Below are positions 16,015 to 24,478 of a stretch of DNA of 43,117 nucleotides, piece after piece. The position numbers and the translations under genes are program-made. The stretch covers positions 1-43,117 of the forward strand of contig JAISPM010000023.1 of assembly GCA_031274895.1 (NCBI GenBank). Reading direction: 5' to 3'. How positions within the stretch are numbered: the first letter of the stretch is position 1; each line of letters opens with the position of its first letter. The stretch comes from Alphaproteobacteria bacterium. Its GTDB lineage: Bacteria > Pseudomonadota > Alphaproteobacteria > WRAU01 > Hepatincolaceae. The notes under the pieces were generated by a model. That model made no database searches and was not told where the DNA came from. It saw only the letters and a list, made by a program, of their open reading frames with translations.

Positions 16015-18624
16015 TTACTTTCTCAATTTACACTTTAACGTAATAGTGTCAAAGGGGGCAATTGCCATATTCTGATTTTTGCAAACTTCTTCGGCATAAT
16101 TAACTTTTTCTATTTCTTCAAAAAGGTCTGTGTTTTTGAATTTTGCAAAAATCTCTTTCTCTCCCATGTTTTTAAAGCGTAGTAAAAAAGCATTTGCGTC
16201 ATACATGGATGGCGAAAAACTACTTAATAACAGGCTGTTATCCGCCTCAAATAAAGAAAACTCCCTTTCAGCAGGAATTACATTTTCCCTTGGTTGCACT
16301 TTATTATCTAAGCGGTTAATAAATTTATTAAGGGTTTGCAACTGATACGCGATATGCGCCTCACGATATTTGGCGTCTAATTCCGCCACTACCGCACCAT
16401 TGAATTTTCCAACATTGGCAGAAATGCCAAACGCAAATTCCATATCTCCGATAAGCTCGGCATTTGGTGTTGGTATCATAACATGACCTTTTTTGGTGGT
16501 ATCGCCTGAGGCTCTACCCGGACGATACAGTAAATCGGGTTTGCCCAGCTGACTTGTGGTGGCAAAAAGCGTGATATTTAAGTGCCGGTCAATGGCTTGA
16601 TACTCTTTTATGCCTGCACCAAAAAAATTGAGGGTTAGGTCTTTAGACTCTACCGACACACTGGCGTCAAACGGCTCTATATCTATGGGCATTTCCACGA
16701 ATCCTGCGGGCAGAACTGCAATTTTCTCTTTTTGCGGAGTCCGCCGTATATAGCCAAAAGGTAATGATGCAATTGTTTCCTTGATTTCCTCACCCATATT
16801 AACTCTCAAGCGTAAACGATGGCTCAGGACAGTGTTAGCAACTACCATACGACACTCTATTATCTCGCTGTCTTGCCATAGCCGTAAATGTAATTCCATA
16901 GCGAAATCTTCAGTATTTTTAGGAGAAATTCTATCACTAAGAGTTTCAGGAAGTTTGAAATTACCACTCAAAACCATTTTTTCATAATTACCAAACTTTT
17001 TGACAGACTGCAAAGACAAATTCATAATGATAGGTTTATCTTGACGCAGAGGCGAAAAATCGTAGGTATCGCCATCGTTGCCCATATCTTCAAAACTTAG
17101 GAAGTCGTTTAAAATGGTGTTGCCAGCTTGTAAAGTAAGATTTTCACCTTCAATTTTTAGGGTGTAAAAATTATTTTTAATGAAATTTTCTGCCACAACC
17201 ACAGGAGCAGGCAGCGGATTAGGTGAGCTTTCAAAACTAAACACCGCATAACCCATACTTGGAATTTCCACGTTTAAACTGGCAGTGCAGCGCACATAAG
17301 GATCTTCGTTGATATAGGTTTTGCCCTCAGGAGTTTCCAGCAGAATATTTTCTTTACCTGCATATTCTACCACATCCAACAACAAAGCGTTTTTATCAAA
17401 AGGAAAGCTGATATTTGTATTTGGAGCCATGAATGAAACTATTTTTCTACCGCTAAATGGTTTGGCGGTGGTGTTAAAAATTACAATTTCGTTAGTTTTT
17501 AATTTTAGTTTTTCTGCCATGAGCTTCATGATGAGATTCTCAATAGAATCGGCAATTTCGTTAGCCTCTTTAAAGCGATGGATTATATCGGCATGCACAT
17601 CATCACTTACACAGCCACCCATGGAATCGTGCGCTTGTCCTTCCAGTATTTTTTTCCAAGCCGTCCGTAATATACCTTCGCCCACCTTAACACCGTTTGC
17701 CCGAGCTATTGCCATTAAAGGCTCAATGCGCTTGAGAAGTTTTTCTTCCAACAGATAATTACCGCGCTTAATATCGTAGCGCACAGACCCAATAGATTTA
17801 TGCACCCTTGCCAAACATGGCTCGCGGAATTCGCCAACATAATTTTCTAAGTCGTCTCTTGCTTTTTGCACGTCTACAAATTCTTCATAAGAGCTGATAA
17901 CGTAAGTATCTTCGCAGGATTTATTAATTTCTGCGAGCTTTGCATGCAGATTCGGAATAATGTCTACCTGATCGCCACCTGCGGTAAGCAGGATTTCTTC
18001 AGTTTTTGCCAGATTCTTTAAACTCTCAGTGGTAGGTTTGAGCTTATTGTTAATGTAATCTGTTGAGCTATTCAAGCCATAGGCGATACCATAGCCCTCG
18101 GGTAAATTCACGGCTGTAATTTCTGCACCGCTCAGTCCTGTCCATTTAAAATACGGAGTTTTCACATGTTTGGCAAAATTTATGCCGCGCCAAAAGATGA
18201 TGTTATCAATTCCTGTATTGGCTAAAATCGTCGGCATTTGGGCGTTAAAACCGAAGGTATCGGGCAAATAGCCAATTTTCATGGGCGCACCATAATTTTT
18301 TGCCTCGGCAATACCGATTATTAAATTTTTAATAAGAGATTCGGCATTCACAAAAAAAACATCCGGCTGGGTATACCAAGGACCGATTGCCAGCCTTCTT
18401 TCCGCCACCAGCTTTTTAACCGCCGTAGCTTTTTCAGGGCGTAGGCGGAGATAGTCTTCTAAAATTGAAGTTTGTCCGTCTAAACAAAATTTTGCCGTCT
18501 CGTTTTTTTCTAACTCTGCAATTACCTCCGTAAAACAGTTTTCGCTTAACACCAGCGCATCTGCCGTCGTGAAATACCATTCTCTATCCCAGTGGGTATG
18601 GTTTACTATATGAACTTTCGCCAT
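16015..18624 (-). CDS. mngB: Mannosylglycerate hydrolase / GH38 alpha-mannosidase
   Basis: An 869-residue GH38 enzyme, very close in length to E. coli MngB (877). The metal and catalytic residues are present: NHTHWDREW (His and Asp at about 9-13), GYLPDTFGFN (about 118-127, with the nucleophile-type Asp), and AHDSMGGCVSDDVH. The C-terminal beta-sandwich part is complete. MngB cleaves 2-O-(6-phospho-mannosyl)-glycerate, imported by a PTS, into mannose-6-phosphate and glycerate; the adjacent PTS genes support that over a general mannosidase. No signal peptide is seen, so it is cytoplasmic. Order on the minus strand is EIIBC, EIIA, mngB, MFS, with three bases between EIIA stop and mngB start. 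Confidence 0.9.
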   Translation of the reverse strand: MAKVHIVNHTHWDREWYFTTADALVLSENCFTEVIAELEKNETAKFCLDGQTSILEDYLRLRPEKATAVKKLVAERRLAIGPWYTQPDVFFVNAESLIKNLIIGIAEAKNYGAPMKIGYLPDTFGFNAQMPTILANTGIDNIIFWRGINFAKHVKTPYFKWTGLSGAEITAVNLPEGYGIAYGLNSSTDYINNKLKPTTESLKNLAKTEEILLTAGGDQVDIIPNLHAKLAEINKSCEDTYVISSYEEFVDVQKARDDLENYVGEFREPCLARVHKSIGSVRYDIKRGNYLLEEKLLKRIEPLMAIARANGVKVGEGILRTAWKKILEGQAHDSMGGCVSDDVHADIIHRFKEANEIADSIENLIMKLMAEKLKLKTNEIVIFNTTAKPFSGRKIVSFMAPNTNISFPFDKNALLLDVVEYAGKENILLETPEGKTYINEDPYVRCTASLNVEIPSMGYAVFSFESSPNPLPAPVVVAENFIKNNFYTLKIEGENLTLQAGNTILNDFLSFEDMGNDGDTYDFSPLRQDKPIIMNLSLQSVKKFGNYEKMVLSGNFKLPETLSDRISPKNTEDFAMELHLRLWQDSEIIECRMVVANTVLSHRLRLRVNMGEEIKETIASLPFGYIRRTPQKEKIAVLPAGFVEMPIDIEPFDASVSVESKDLTLNFFGAGIKEYQAIDRHLNITLFATTSQLGKPDLLYRPGRASGDTTKKGHVMIPTPNAELIGDMEFAFGISANVGKFNGAVVAELDAKYREAHIAYQLQTLNKFINRLDNKVQPRENVIPAEREFSLFEADNSLLLSSFSPSMYDANAFLLRFKNMGEKEIFAKFKNTDLFEEIEKVNYAEEVCKNQNMAIAPFDTITLKCKLRK

Positions 18625-18627
18625 TTT

Positions 18628-19077
18628 TTACATCTCCATCTTTTTTGCAACTAAATTATAAATTTCTTCCGCATTTGCCTGTTTTAAGCTATTGCGATAA
18701 TTTTCATCCACTAAACCACGAGCCACTTTAGAAAGTAGCCGAATATGCTCATTATCGGCACTTAAGGGCATTAGCAGCACATGACTGATACTGATGGGTT
18801 TGCCGTCTAAGCTATCCCACGGAATTTCCTTGGTTTTAAAAATCATCAACTTCGGAGACTTCACGGTATTACTTTTACAGTGCGGAATGGCGAAACCATC
18901 TTCAAAGCCTGTGGTGCTTTGGGATTCTCTCTCTAAAATCCCCTCAAAACAAGATTTTTCAGATTCTACAAAGCTCAGCTCAGTGGCTTTTTTGGCAATA
19001 ATTTTAAAGAAGGATTCCTTAGAATCTAAGGGTTCTTCTATTACAAAAATGTTTTCTTTAGCGAATATGTTATTCAT
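18628..19077 (-). CDS. PTS EIIA component, fructose/mannitol (PtsN) type
   Basis: A 149-residue EIIA of the fructose family. The phospho-accepting His is in GFAIPHCKS (about residue 68), preceded by ERESQSTTGFEDG, the standard signature. It takes phosphate from HPr and hands it to the IIB domain of the neighbouring EIIBC. In E. coli MngA, the mannosylglycerate transporter, IIA is fused to IIB and IIC; here it is a separate gene immediately downstream. Its ribosome-binding site GGAG lies in a 12-bp segment identical to the last 12 bases of the EIIBC gene, the flanks of an inserted repeat. The stop lies three bases before mngB. Confidence 0.92.
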   Translation of the reverse strand: MNNIFAKENIFVIEEPLDSKESFFKIIAKKATELSFVESEKSCFEGILERESQSTTGFEDGFAIPHCKSNTVKSPKLMIFKTKEIPWDSLDGKPISISHVLLMPLSADNEHIRLLSKVARGLVDENYRNSLKQANAEEIYNLVAKKMEM

Positions 19078-19090
19078 GTTATTTTACTCC

Positions 19091-19134
19091 ATATTTTGGT
19101 GGATGCCGTTTTTCAACGGCATGACGGGTGGGGA
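19091..19134 (+). repeat. Family 2 REP-like insertion flanked by a 12-bp direct repeat
   Basis: GTGGATGCCGTT-TTTC-AACGGCATGACG is the same frame as 141-172. It is flanked by perfect copies of TTATTTTACTCC at 19079-19090 and 19135-19146. Read on the minus strand, this 12-mer is GGAGTAAAATAA: it holds the EIIBC stop codon at one side and the EIIA ribosome-binding site at the other. Removing element plus one copy would give stop and ribosome-binding site in one overlapping segment, with ATG following, so it looks like a target-site duplication that left both genes intact. Confidence 0.8.
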
Positions 19135-20604
19135 TTATTTTACTCCTCTTTTACGAACGATAAATCCATATAATAAAGCATTACAGAAGGCGGCGAAAAG
19201 TATTGACACTATCCAAAGAATCTGCGGTGCAGGACCGCCTGTAACGTAGCCCACAAAGGCTCCTAAAGGTGAGCCGATACCGCCGAAGAAATGTATCCCA
19301 AAACCTGCCACCAGTGCGCCCGCAAGTCCGCTGGTTAAAATATTAGGAATAATAAATTTCGGATTCCCTGCGGCAAAAGGAATTGCTCCCTCGGAAATTC
19401 CCACCATCCCCATAACAAAAGCAGAGCTTCCCATGGCTTTTTCTTCTATGGTGAATCTTTTCTTAAACATCCATGTGGCAAAAGCTGCGCCCAGTGGAGC
19501 CACCGAAATAGCCGCGATGGTTGCCGCTTGTGGAATCCCGTTAACGCCTAAAATTCCGAATTTATTCATGGTGTCTACGAAGATGGCTAAACCAACCATG
19601 AGGGCGGTTTTGTTGATTGGTCCGCCTAAATCGGTTCCCATCATGGCTCCTAAGACAAAACCATAAACCACAGGTGCTGCAGCATAGGCAATGGTGATGT
19701 TATTAATTAAATCGTAGAGCCAGCTCATACCATTGGCAATTGGTTTACCGATTAAATAAAAAATTACCACATAAGCGACAAAGGTGGTAATCAATGGAAT
19801 TATCATAATTGGCACCACAGGCTTGATAATTTTAGGGTAAGGAATCATTTTCATTAGTTTAACGAAATAACCCACGCCAAAGCCTACGATAATTGCGCCT
19901 AGGAAACCAGCCCCGGTTTCGGTGCCTAAAAATTGAGCGTCGTTAATAATGTAGGCGGCAATGAAAGCCGGAGCCATTGCCGGAGAATCTCCGATGGCTC
20001 TTGCCACACCTGCGGCGAATACAGGAATCATTAGCATAAAGCCAATTTGCCCAAGTTTAAATAGGTGGGAAAAGAACTGTCCGCGAGCGTCGTCGGTAAA
20101 GCCCCAAATAACCATGTCAGGGTTTAGTGGATCGGCATGGAAAGCAAAAACATTGGCAAAAGCTAACAAAAGCCCTGCGGCGACCGCCATGGGAATCATC
20201 CCTGCCAGCCCCGACATTAAATACATTACTACTTTATTGCTGGAGGTGCCGATTTCCAGCCCGTCAATTTTTTCGCCTTTTCCTAAATAAATTTCAGCTT
20301 CAGCTTCGGCTTTTTTAATTAAAGCTACGGCGTCTTTAAGGGCTTCGTTGGTATCTACCATGAGGAGCTTTTTGCCAACAAAGCGAATCTTTTCTATGTT
20401 AATATCGGCAGCGATTATAACAAGGTCTGCCTGTTCTATATCTTGTTTCGTAAGTTGATTTTCTGCGCCGATACTGCCTTGAGTTTCTATTTTTACCTCA
20501 ATTCCTAACTCTCGCCCGGCTTTTTCTAAAGACTCTGCTGCCATATAAGTATGAGCTATACCCGCTGCACAGCCGGTTATCCCTACAATTTTCTTGATAC
20601 TCAT
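19135..20604 (-). CDS. PTS EIIBC component, fructose/mannosylglycerate type
   Basis: A 489-residue permease. The IIB domain (about 1-100) has the fructose-family active site GITGCAAGIAHTYMAAE with the phospho-Cys at about residue 11. The IIC domain (about 125-485) has some ten hydrophobic segments and GTDLGGPINK and GISEGAIPFA, the substrate-binding signature. It imports and phosphorylates the sugar; with mngB next door the likely substrate is 2-O-mannosyl-glycerate, but fructose cannot be excluded. The frame is open to 20688, but the extra 28 residues do not fit; ATG 20604 directly precedes the conserved IIB start. A good promoter lies at 20660-20688. Confidence 0.92.
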   Translation of the reverse strand: MSIKKIVGITGCAAGIAHTYMAAESLEKAGRELGIEVKIETQGSIGAENQLTKQDIEQADLVIIAADINIEKIRFVGKKLLMVDTNEALKDAVALIKKAEAEAEIYLGKGEKIDGLEIGTSSNKVVMYLMSGLAGMIPMAVAAGLLLAFANVFAFHADPLNPDMVIWGFTDDARGQFFSHLFKLGQIGFMLMIPVFAAGVARAIGDSPAMAPAFIAAYIINDAQFLGTETGAGFLGAIIVGFGVGYFVKLMKMIPYPKIIKPVVPIMIIPLITTFVAYVVIFYLIGKPIANGMSWLYDLINNITIAYAAAPVVYGFVLGAMMGTDLGGPINKTALMVGLAIFVDTMNKFGILGVNGIPQAATIAAISVAPLGAAFATWMFKKRFTIEEKAMGSSAFVMGMVGISEGAIPFAAGNPKFIIPNILTSGLAGALVAGFGIHFFGGIGSPLGAFVGYVTGGPAPQILWIVSILFAAFCNALLYGFIVRKRGVK

Positions 20605-20659
20605 TTTTCTCAACACCTTTCTTTTTCTATAAATATTGCAAATATTATAACACAAATAT

Positions 20660-20688
20660 ATTATATACATTTTAGAATATAATCGCAA
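20660..20688 (-). promoter_or_regulatory. Promoter of the PTS-mngB-MFS operon
   Basis: On the minus strand TTGCGA (20688-20683) and TATAAT (20665-20660) are exactly 17 bases apart. AATATTTGC occurs twice around it, once over the -35 region and once about 10 bases after the -10 box; these direct repeats are candidate operator half-sites for the RpiR protein. Confidence 0.6.
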
Positions 20689-20762
20689 ATATTATTTTGT
20701 GGTGAGAATTTGTTCTGATTTTTGTTTGTTCAAAAGGGAGAGGAAAATCTTGAGTGCTTGAA

Positions 20763-20873
20763 AAGAAGCAAGAAGCTCTTTTTTCTGCATCATGTCTGCG
20801 CTGAAGGGTGGTGTAGGGATTTTATAGAGCCATGTGCGGGCATGGCTAAGGAAAAAAGAGCTTCTTGCTTCTT
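20763..20873. repeat. 111-base element with perfect 23-bp inverted repeats
   Basis: Arms at 20763-20785 and 20851-20873 are perfect reverse complements (AAGAAGCAAGAAGCTC..., inner ends T6C and GA6). The 65-base interior holds a second hairpin, AGCCATG and CATGGCT (20828-20847). It lies 12 bases after the lpoA-like stop codon and 75 bases before the PTS promoter. It could be a large terminator, a structured RNA or a small non-autonomous mobile element; no clear target duplication is seen. Confidence 0.65.
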
Positions 20874-20884
20874 AATTTGCGTAA

Positions 20885-22165
20885 TTAACTTAACTTTTCA
20901 ATCTGCAAGTCGCCATAATTATAATTCTTGATTAAATCTTTCATGCTAAGATTTTCTTTTACCATAATTACGCCGCCGCGATTTTTATCAATTTGGTTGA
21001 TGCTGTAATTGCGTCTACTTGTGCGGTCGCCTGTAATAATAAAATTGCCTGCCAGTCCTTGCAAGTTAACCGAGGTGATTTTTGCTGATGTGAAATCATT
21101 TACCAAATCGTCGCCATCTTTATAAACTAAAGACATTACTGTTATAACGCTGTCAAACGCTGCCACATCAAGTAAGCTCGGCGCAATATTATAATATTCT
21201 TGATATTTTCTGGCAAAATCCGTGTTATTAAACTTATTAAGGTCGGCGAAAACGGCTCCTTGCAATAAATTATTGGTGTAAATTTCAGGAGTATTCCAGT
21301 TGCTTAACCCAATCACTTTTATTGCTGCGGTATTAATCCCTATACTGGGAAAATGCGAAGCTAACACCGGAACTCTATTACCGAAATCGGCAATTATTAA
21401 AGTATCAAAATCTAAATTGCTATCTGGAATTTTGGTGATTTTATTGCCTTTTTCGTCAAAAACATCATCTCCTGAGGCTAATTTTGCACTAATTTCATTA
21501 ATTTTGGTTAATTCTTTTTTTAGCAATAATTTTTGCACGAATGGGGTTAGCCTTGGATTATTAGTAGGATACGCCACATAGCGCACCAAATTTAAATTTC
21601 TGTCTTGCAACGATTGCTTAATGCCTGCCATCATAATTTCGCCGAATTTATTGTCAGGCACAAGCACCGCAAAATTTCTGCTGCCTAGAAATTTGCTGGC
21701 ATAATCAATGGAGGCTTCCATTTCGGTAATTGGTAAAGGCGACAATGTATACAGATTGCTTGCCTGATTAATAATACTAATATCGTTAGAAAGGCTAAAA
21801 ACCGGAATATTTTGTTCTTCTAATAGCTTGGCAATTTGTAGAGATTCTGCTCCAAATACCGAGCCAATCACTGCCTTATTGTTGTCTGCCAGAATTTGTT
21901 TAACCAACGCTGCCGCATTAAAATTATCACTTTTACTATCGTATATTTTTAAAACAATATTTTTATTAGGATTTTGCGAATAAGCAAGATGGATAGTATT
22001 AAGTAAAGATTCCCCAACATTTTTAAATTTACCGCTTAAGGGCAACACCACTGCCACATTGTAGGTGGATTCAGTGGTTGGAGCGGTGGTTTTTACGGAA
22101 TCAAAAACAAAACTACATGCGCTTAGCAAAATCAATAGCAAAAATATTGCTAATTTTTTAATCAT
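20885..22165 (-). CDS. Penicillin-binding-protein activator, LpoA-like lipoprotein
   Basis: A 426-residue lipoprotein with signal and lipobox LSAC (Cys at about 17) followed by a periplasmic-binding-protein type 1 fold (about 38-420: NVAVVLPLSGKFKNVGESLL, AVIGSVFGAESLQIAKLLEEQNIPVFSLSND, AVLVPDNKFGEIM). This is the fold of the LpoA C-terminal domain and of branched-chain amino-acid receptors; no transporter genes are near, and the position back-to-back with rsmI-yraN is the conserved LpoA context. LpoA-type proteins sit in the outer membrane and activate peptidoglycan synthases. The N-terminal helical domain of enterobacterial LpoA is missing, as is usual in alphaproteobacteria. It shares a 75-base divergent promoter region with rsmI. 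Confidence 0.85.
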   Translation of the reverse strand: MIKKLAIFLLLILLSACSFVFDSVKTTAPTTESTYNVAVVLPLSGKFKNVGESLLNTIHLAYSQNPNKNIVLKIYDSKSDNFNAAALVKQILADNNKAVIGSVFGAESLQIAKLLEEQNIPVFSLSNDISIINQASNLYTLSPLPITEMEASIDYASKFLGSRNFAVLVPDNKFGEIMMAGIKQSLQDRNLNLVRYVAYPTNNPRLTPFVQKLLLKKELTKINEISAKLASGDDVFDEKGNKITKIPDSNLDFDTLIIADFGNRVPVLASHFPSIGINTAAIKVIGLSNWNTPEIYTNNLLQGAVFADLNKFNNTDFARKYQEYYNIAPSLLDVAAFDSVITVMSLVYKDGDDLVNDFTSAKITSVNLQGLAGNFIITGDRTSRRNYSINQIDKNRGGVIMVKENLSMKDLIKNYNYGDLQIEKLS

Positions 22166-22240
22166 ATTGCAGACCTATTAATTATTTTTTTATAACAAAT
22201 AGTATATTATAATACTAATTAAAATAAAAGATTTAAAAGC

Positions 22241-23065
22241 ATGCTTGGTATTCTGTATATTGTTTCAACTCCTATTGGTAATTTAGAAGATATTACTCTG
22301 CGCGCTGTTAATACGCTACGCAGTGCAGATATTATTGTGTGTGAGGATACCCGCGTATCTGCTAAGTTATTGCAACACTTGGGAATTTCTAAAAAATTAA
22401 TTAGTCATAATAATTATAATGAAAACGAGAAAACTGATTTTGTTATATCGCTATTGAAAGAAGGTCATAATATTGCCTTAATATCCGATGCCGGCACGCC
22501 TTTAATTTCTGACCCCGGCTATGTGCTTGTGCAACAGGCACAGCAAGAAAATATTAAAATTGAAGCCATTGGTGGCATGTGTTCGCCCATCGTTGCTCTA
22601 ACCCTGAGTGGTTTACCCACCAATAGATTTTTATTTTTAGGATTTTTAGATAAATCTAATACTAAAAAGCAGGAAATTTTTAAGAAATATATGGATAGTG
22701 AAGCGACTATCATATTTTTTGAATCTCCCAATCGTTTATTGGATAGCCTGCAAGCTATGGTAGATATTTACGGAAAAGAGCAAGAAGTTGTTGTAGCACG
22801 GGAGCTTAGTAAGTTATATGAGGAAGTTAAAAAAGATAGCCTTGCCAACTTAATTATGTTTTATGAAAATAATAAGCCCAGAGGAGAATTTGTGGTATTA
22901 TATCATCCACAGGCTGCAATCTACGATATAAATAATATCGAAGATTTAATTAAAGAATATTCTAATCTATCCACTAAAGATATGGCAAAAACATTAGCAG
23001 AAATTACAGGTATTAACAAAAATATTATTTATGATAAAATTATTCAATATAAAAACCAGTTATAA
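22241..23065 (+). CDS. rsmI: 16S rRNA 2'-O-methyltransferase RsmI
   Basis: A 274-residue RsmI, which methylates the ribose of C1402 in 16S rRNA using S-adenosylmethionine. The tetrapyrrole-methylase-like fold shows all landmarks: LYIVSTPIGNLEDITLRA, CEDTRVSAKLL, ALISDAGTPLISDPG, and PIVALTLSGLPTNRFLFLGF. The usual GPSA-type turn reads GGMCSP here. A short C-terminal extension after VVLYHP is typical. It is read divergently from the lpoA-like gene and overlaps yraN by 35 bases, indicating tight coupling. Confidence 0.96.
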   Translation: MLGILYIVSTPIGNLEDITLRAVNTLRSADIIVCEDTRVSAKLLQHLGISKKLISHNNYNENEKTDFVISLLKEGHNIALISDAGTPLISDPGYVLVQQAQQENIKIEAIGGMCSPIVALTLSGLPTNRFLFLGFLDKSNTKKQEIFKKYMDSEATIIFFESPNRLLDSLQAMVDIYGKEQEVVVARELSKLYEEVKKDSLANLIMFYENNKPRGEFVVLYHPQAAIYDINNIEDLIKEYSNLSTKDMAKTLAEITGINKNIIYDKIIQYKNQL

Positions 23066-23399
23066 TTTAGGGAAGTCTTTTGAAAAAAAGGCGGCGGATT
23101 ATTTAAAGAAGCAGGGTTGGCAAGTAATAATTATGAATTACAAAACCAAACTTGGCGAAATTGATATTTTAGCTGAAAAAGCTAACACTCTTGTGGCTTT
23201 TGAGGTAAAATATCGGGAGAATGAAAGCGAATTACCCTATGTAATATTGCCGAGGCAGCAAAAAAGGATTCAAAATGCGTTGTTATTCTTTCAGCAGAAC
23301 AACGCCAAATATAATAATTACTATTTAAGGTTGGATGCGATTTTAATAAGCAAAAGTGGCATTAATCATATAGAAAATGCTTGGGAAGAAATAATTTAA
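23031..23399 (+). CDS. yraN: YraN family (UPF0102) endonuclease-like protein
   Basis: A 122-residue member of the UPF0102/YraN family, with the endonuclease-like core GEIDILAEKANTLVAFEVKYR: Asp and the E-x-K pair of a PD-(D/E)XK nuclease are present. Function in the cell is not established. The frame overlaps the end of rsmI by 35 bases from ATG 23031; a GTG or later start near 23070 cannot be excluded since the conserved domain begins at LGKSFEKKAADYL. rsmI-yraN-gshB is a frequent order in this class. Confidence 0.9.
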   Translation: MIKLFNIKTSYNLGKSFEKKAADYLKKQGWQVIIMNYKTKLGEIDILAEKANTLVAFEVKYRENESELPYVILPRQQKRIQNALLFFQQNNAKYNNYYLRLDAILISKSGINHIENAWEEII

Positions 23400-23410
23400 G
23401 GAGAAAAACA

Positions 23411-24370
23411 ATGAAGAATATTAAAGTAGCTTTTCAAATGGATGCACCTGAAAAACTGCATTATGCAGGCGATTCCACCTATCTTTTTATCCAAGAGGCA
23501 TTTAAGCGTAGTATGGAAGTATATTTCTATACGCCAAATACACTATCTTGGCTTGAGGGTAAGGTGATGGCGCGCGTGCATAAAATTTCTAAGGTTTTAG
23601 ATATTACTGAGGTAGGTGCTGGTGAAATTCCTATAATTTATGAAGAATCAAAGTTAATTAGTTTGGAAGATTTTAACTATATTTTCCTAAGACAAGATCC
23701 TCCTTTTGACATGGCATATATTACCTCCACATTTCTACTGGAAAAAATTATGGATAAGGTGCGCATAGTGAATAATCCTGTAAGCGTGCGGAATTCTCCT
23801 GAAAAATTACTGGTTACGGAATTTTATGACTACATGCCGAAAACCATTATTACATCAGATTTTGATGTTATTAACAACTTTTTAGAGGAAAATGGTCGGG
23901 CGGTAATTAAGCCGCTTTACGGCAACGCAGGGGCAGATGTGTTCTTTTTGCGTCAGGGAGATTTTAATGCGAAGTCTATCATCCAATATTTTTTACATAC
24001 CTTTAAAGAACAAGTGATGGTGCAAGAGTTTTTAGAAAATGTGAGATACGGCGATAAACGCATTATTCTTATTAATGGCGAAGTGGCGGGCGGCTTTGCC
24101 AGAATTCCTGCCGAAAATGAGATTCGTTCTAACTTGGCAGTGGGCGGCAGTGCTAAGCAGTCAGATTTAACTGCCAGAGATTTAGAAATCTGCAAGGCTA
24201 TTGGTGGCAGATTAAAAGAATTGGGATTGTTTTTTGTAGGAATTGATGTTATAGACGGTCATATCACCGAAATTAACGTAACCTCGCCCACCGGTTTGCG
24301 TCCAATTATTAATATGACCGGCGAAAATTTAGCTATAAAAATGTGGGACAGTTTACTGGCGGGGATGTAG
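23411..24370 (+). CDS. gshB: Glutathione synthetase
   Basis: A 319-residue GshB (E. coli 316), an ATP-grasp enzyme joining gamma-glutamylcysteine and glycine. N-terminal part: VAFQMDAPEKLHYAGDSTYLFIQEA; middle: FLRQDPPFDMAYI and NNPVSVRNSPEKL; ATP-grasp: VIKPLYGNAGADVFFL, VQEFLENVRYGDKRIILINGEVAGGFARIP, and INVTSPTGLRPI. ATG 23411 follows AAGGAG by seven bases; the upstream extension to 23381 is not conserved. It is last in the rsmI-yraN-gshB set. The usual product protects against oxidative stress, an interesting pairing with the anaerobic reductase that follows. Confidence 0.96.
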   Translation: MKNIKVAFQMDAPEKLHYAGDSTYLFIQEAFKRSMEVYFYTPNTLSWLEGKVMARVHKISKVLDITEVGAGEIPIIYEESKLISLEDFNYIFLRQDPPFDMAYITSTFLLEKIMDKVRIVNNPVSVRNSPEKLLVTEFYDYMPKTIITSDFDVINNFLEENGRAVIKPLYGNAGADVFFLRQGDFNAKSIIQYFLHTFKEQVMVQEFLENVRYGDKRIILINGEVAGGFARIPAENEIRSNLAVGGSAKQSDLTARDLEICKAIGGRLKELGLFFVGIDVIDGHITEINVTSPTGLRPIINMTGENLAIKMWDSLLAGM

Positions 24371-24384
24371 TTTTATGTAATTTC

Positions 24385-24469
24385 CTTGGGGTTAATAAAA
24401 AAAATATTTTTACTATTCTAAAATAAAATATTCCTGCTAAAATAAATATATAAACTTATTAACCCCAAG
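24385..24469 (+). promoter_or_regulatory. 14-bp inverted repeat upstream of nrdD
   Basis: CTTGGGGTTAATAA (24385-24398) and TTATTAACCCCAAG (24456-24469) are perfect inverted copies, 57 bases apart. The second copy ends nine bases before the nrdD start and covers the position of its ribosome-binding site. It does not resemble the NrdR box. It could be a pair of operators or a translation-blocking stem. Confidence 0.6.
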
Positions 24470-24478
24470 ATATTCCTT

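Noticed and set aside
20605..20688. Longer start for the PTS EIIBC gene
   Set aside because: The extra 28 residues precede the conserved IIB start and overlap the promoter with its TTGCGA box; ATG 20604 fits better.
20722..20931. Plus-strand 69-codon frame over the long inverted repeat
   Set aside because: It runs through the palindrome and into the antisense of the lpoA-like gene; no ribosome-binding site and no family resemblance.
24385..24469. NrdR box upstream of nrdD
   Set aside because: The inverted repeat lacks the ACACWATATWTTGTGT-like pattern and the usual 31-32 base spacing of paired NrdR boxes.
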